Origin: Bacteroidota bacterium
GTDB lineage: Bacteria > Bacteroidota > Bacteroidia > Bacteroidales > VadinHA17
Length of the DNA stretch: 6,447 bases
Assembly (NCBI GenBank): GCA_030611395.1
Contig: JAUWPX010000087.1
Coordinates: 1-6,447 of the forward strand
Direction: 5' to 3'
Under the pieces are notes generated by a model. That model saw only the letters and a list, made by a program, of their open reading frames with translations, ran no database searches and was not told the DNA's origin. The position numbers were made by a program, and so were the translations under genes. This document shows positions 4,485-6,447 of this stretch, one piece after another. How positions within the stretch are numbered: position 1 is the first letter of the stretch; each line of letters begins with the position of its first letter.

Positions 4485-6447
4485 TTATTTTTTACTTCCT
4501 CCACCAGTTCCTTGCCAAGAAAATGCTTGAACCAGAACTGTACACCTTCCCTTGTTGAATGAACCCGTTTTGGCCCACCCCAACCGTGCCGGCCACCCGG
4601 GTATAACATAAGCTCAAAATCTTTGCCAAGGTCTTCCATCTTTGATATCAGCTGAATAATGTTTTGCATATGTACATTATCATCCATTGTTCCGTGGGTA
4701 ATAAGAACGTATCCTTTATACTTATCAGCATGTGTCATTACAGAGCCGTAGTCGTATCCATCAGGATTCTGCTCCGGTGTGTCCATGAATCTTTCCGTAT
4801 ATACATTATCATATAATCTCCATGATGAAAGTGCCGAACCTGCAATACCATGAGTAAAGTAATCAGCACCTGCAGTTAATGCCATAAGGGTCATGTACCC
4901 TCCGTAGCTGCTGCCCGTAATGCCAATTCGTCCGGGATCAATAAAAGGTTTTTCCCTTAACCATTTTGCTGCTTCAATATAATCGTGTGTTTCCCACTTC
5001 CCGAGATTCCTGTGCATAAGTGCAACTCCCTTTTTACCGTAATGTCCTGTACCACGGTGATCAACCGAGATTGTAATAATGCCGTTCTGGGCGTAATAAT
5101 GGTCACTCAGTGAATATCCTGCTGAATTTCTTACTGATGGGGCATTCGGACCACCATATATTGAAAATCGTACAGGGTATTTTTTTGTTTTGTCAAAATT
5201 GGACGGGAGTGTCCATTTTGCAGGTAAATCCCAGCCATCTGATGTAGGAATTGTAAACAGTTCAACTTTCCCGAGATTATAATCATCCATTATATCTGAT
5301 TTCGAGTCTCCAAGCAGACGGATAGATTTTCCTTTTGCCGAATAAAGTTCCATTTTTGACGGATTATGAATATTGCTATAAGTATCAATGAAATATTTTC
5401 CTTCAGGAGAAACATTTACCCTGTGGGTTCCCTGAATTGATGTAAGCTTTGTTAGTTCTTTTCCATTCAGTTTGATACTGAATAGATGATTCTCGGTTGA
5501 TTCGCCTCCTGTTCCTGTAAAATATACAATTTTTTTCTTTTCCACCACTTTTGAAATACCGGTTACACGCCAGTCAAAACCGGTAACTTTACTTATTAAC
5601 TTCCCCGACATATCGTAGTAGGATAAGTTTCTCCAGCCATCTACGTCACTTCTTAGCAGAAAACCGCTACCGTCCTCAAAAAAATAGAGGTCTTCAAAAA
5701 ACTCAACCCACGATTTTTGCTTTTCATTATATATTTCCGTTTTCTTTCCTGTTTCCGGATCAGACAAGAACAAAAAAATCTCATCCTGGTCGCGTGGTAT
5801 ATACTGGTATATTAAATATTTAGAATCCCTGGTCCAGAAGGGCCATGCAACATATCTGTCAACTCCCTCATTTGTATCTATCCATACTGTTTTTGTTGTT
5901 TCTATGTCTGCAATACCCAGTCGTACCTCCGGATTAGGATCACCCGGTTTTGGATAAGGTGTTACTTCCAGCTCCCCATGAATTCCATCTGCTCTGAAAA
6001 GGGTAAACTCGGGAACAGGATTATCATCAAACCTGAGGTAAGCCAGTTTTTTACTGTCTGGCGACCACCAGAATGCACGGTAGCGTGAACCGCGTCCAAG
6101 AATTTCCTCATAGTAAACCCATGAAGCCCAGCCGTTATATATGCGATTTGTCCCATCATTTGTCAATTGTTTCTCTTTTCCTGTGGCCAAATCAATTACA
6201 AACAGATTATGATCGCGGGTAAAAGCTATCTTAGTGGCATCAGGTGAAAAAGTAACATTTTTTTCTTCTGATTCTGAATCAGTAAGCTGTTTGAATTCTT
6301 CTTCAGGTAAATTAAAATAATAGAGGTTATTTTCTTTCCGGAAGATAAAATGATTCAGGTCATCAGTTCGCGTTTCACTCTCTCGCAAAGTAAAACCTTC
6401 AGGTAGTTTTTTATTAAATTCTTCATAATCGAGATAAATACTTTCCT
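4478..6447 (-). CDS. Dipeptidyl-peptidase IV, S9B family prolyl peptidase, 5' end outside window
   Basis: The minus-strand frame is open from the right edge to the stop at 4480-4478, giving about 656 residues. The family is usually about 720-740 residues, so roughly the first 70, including the expected signal peptide, are missing. The enzyme releases X-Pro or X-Ala dipeptides from peptide N-termini, usually in the periplasm or at the cell surface. The N-terminal beta-propeller carries repeated WSPDSKKLAYLRF-like blades and the WVYYEEIL motif, whose glutamates (codons 6109-6104) match the paired glutamates that hold the substrate amino-terminus. The C-terminal hydrolase domain has IYGGP (oxyanion tyrosine), GSSYGGY with the nucleophile serine at 4909-4907, HGTMDDNVH with the catalytic aspartate at 4684-4682, and the GGRHGW histidine at 4588-4586. 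The NVYTERFMDTPEQNPDGY segment is also typical of DPP IV. A TTG at 6388 is not the start, because in-frame coding continues upstream without a stop. No clear terminator follows. Confidence 0.95.
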   Translation of the reverse strand, partial: ESIYLDYEEFNKKLPEGFTLRESETRTDDLNHFIFRKENNLYYFNLPEEEFKQLTDSESEEKNVTFSPDATKIAFTRDHNLFVIDLATGKEKQLTNDGTNRIYNGWASWVYYEEILGRGSRYRAFWWSPDSKKLAYLRFDDNPVPEFTLFRADGIHGELEVTPYPKPGDPNPEVRLGIADIETTKTVWIDTNEGVDRYVAWPFWTRDSKYLIYQYIPRDQDEIFLFLSDPETGKKTEIYNEKQKSWVEFFEDLYFFEDGSGFLLRSDVDGWRNLSYYDMSGKLISKVTGFDWRVTGISKVVEKKKIVYFTGTGGESTENHLFSIKLNGKELTKLTSIQGTHRVNVSPEGKYFIDTYSNIHNPSKMELYSAKGKSIRLLGDSKSDIMDDYNLGKVELFTIPTSDGWDLPAKWTLPSNFDKTKKYPVRFSIYGGPNAPSVRNSAGYSLSDHYYAQNGIITISVDHRGTGHYGKKGVALMHRNLGKWETHDYIEAAKWLREKPFIDPGRIGITGSSYGGYMTLMALTAGADYFTHGIAGSALSSWRLYDNVYTERFMDTPEQNPDGYDYGSVMTHADKYKGYVLITHGTMDDNVHMQNIIQLISKMEDLGKDFELMLYPGGRHGWGGPKRVHSTREGVQFWFKHFLGKELVEEVKNKK

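Noticed and set aside
6386..6388. TTG as the start codon of the DPP IV gene
   Set aside because: The same frame stays open through the right edge with plausible coding sequence (for example YLDYEEFNKKLPEGFTLRES), and a signal peptide is missing, so the true start lies outside the window.

Overview
The window looks like chromosomal DNA of a Bacteroidota bacterium, probably a free-living member of the Bacteroidia/Marinilabiliales/Flavobacteriia side. Reasons: AT-rich DNA; A/T-rich leaders mostly without a Shine-Dalgarno site; one good match to the Bacteroidota promoter (TTTG, 21-bp spacer, TATCTTTG, against the consensus TAnnTTTG); and a typical set of exported proteins. The taxonomic call is an inference and cannot be narrowed from this sequence.

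All six genes lie on the minus strand, so transcription reads from high to low coordinates. From the right: (1) 6447-4478, most of an exported dipeptidyl-peptidase IV (S9B), whose 5' end is outside the window. (2) 4477-4145, a 333-bp intergenic stretch with short direct repeats next to the DPP IV stop, an AT-only hairpin, and the promoter of the next genes. (3) 4144-3553, a two-gene operon of a four-helix membrane protein and a 66-residue Xre-type repressor. The two reading frames overlap by 14 bp, and a 7-bp-arm dyad overlaps the promoter -7 box as a candidate autoregulatory operator. (4) 3552-3400, an intergenic stretch with a 107-bp imperfect inverted repeat that folds fully only in the plus-strand RNA sense. 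(5) 3399-1969, an exported serine beta-lactamase-like hydrolase, followed by a good intrinsic terminator. (6) 1871-726, an exported DUF3179 protein with a CPLC motif. (7) 686-1, the first 228 codons of a cytoplasmic zinc deacetylase of the histone deacetylase family, 39 bp after DUF3179 and possibly co-transcribed with it.

Three products (DPP IV, the serine hydrolase and DUF3179) belong to families that act outside the cytoplasm. The membrane-protein/Xre pair resembles a self-contained regulatory module. I see no tRNA, rRNA, CRISPR array, transposase or phage gene. Most of the window is ordinary. The points worth a second look are the Xre operon with its promoter/operator, the inverted repeat at 3429-3535, and the unusual CNHC sequence in the active-site loop of the serine hydrolase.
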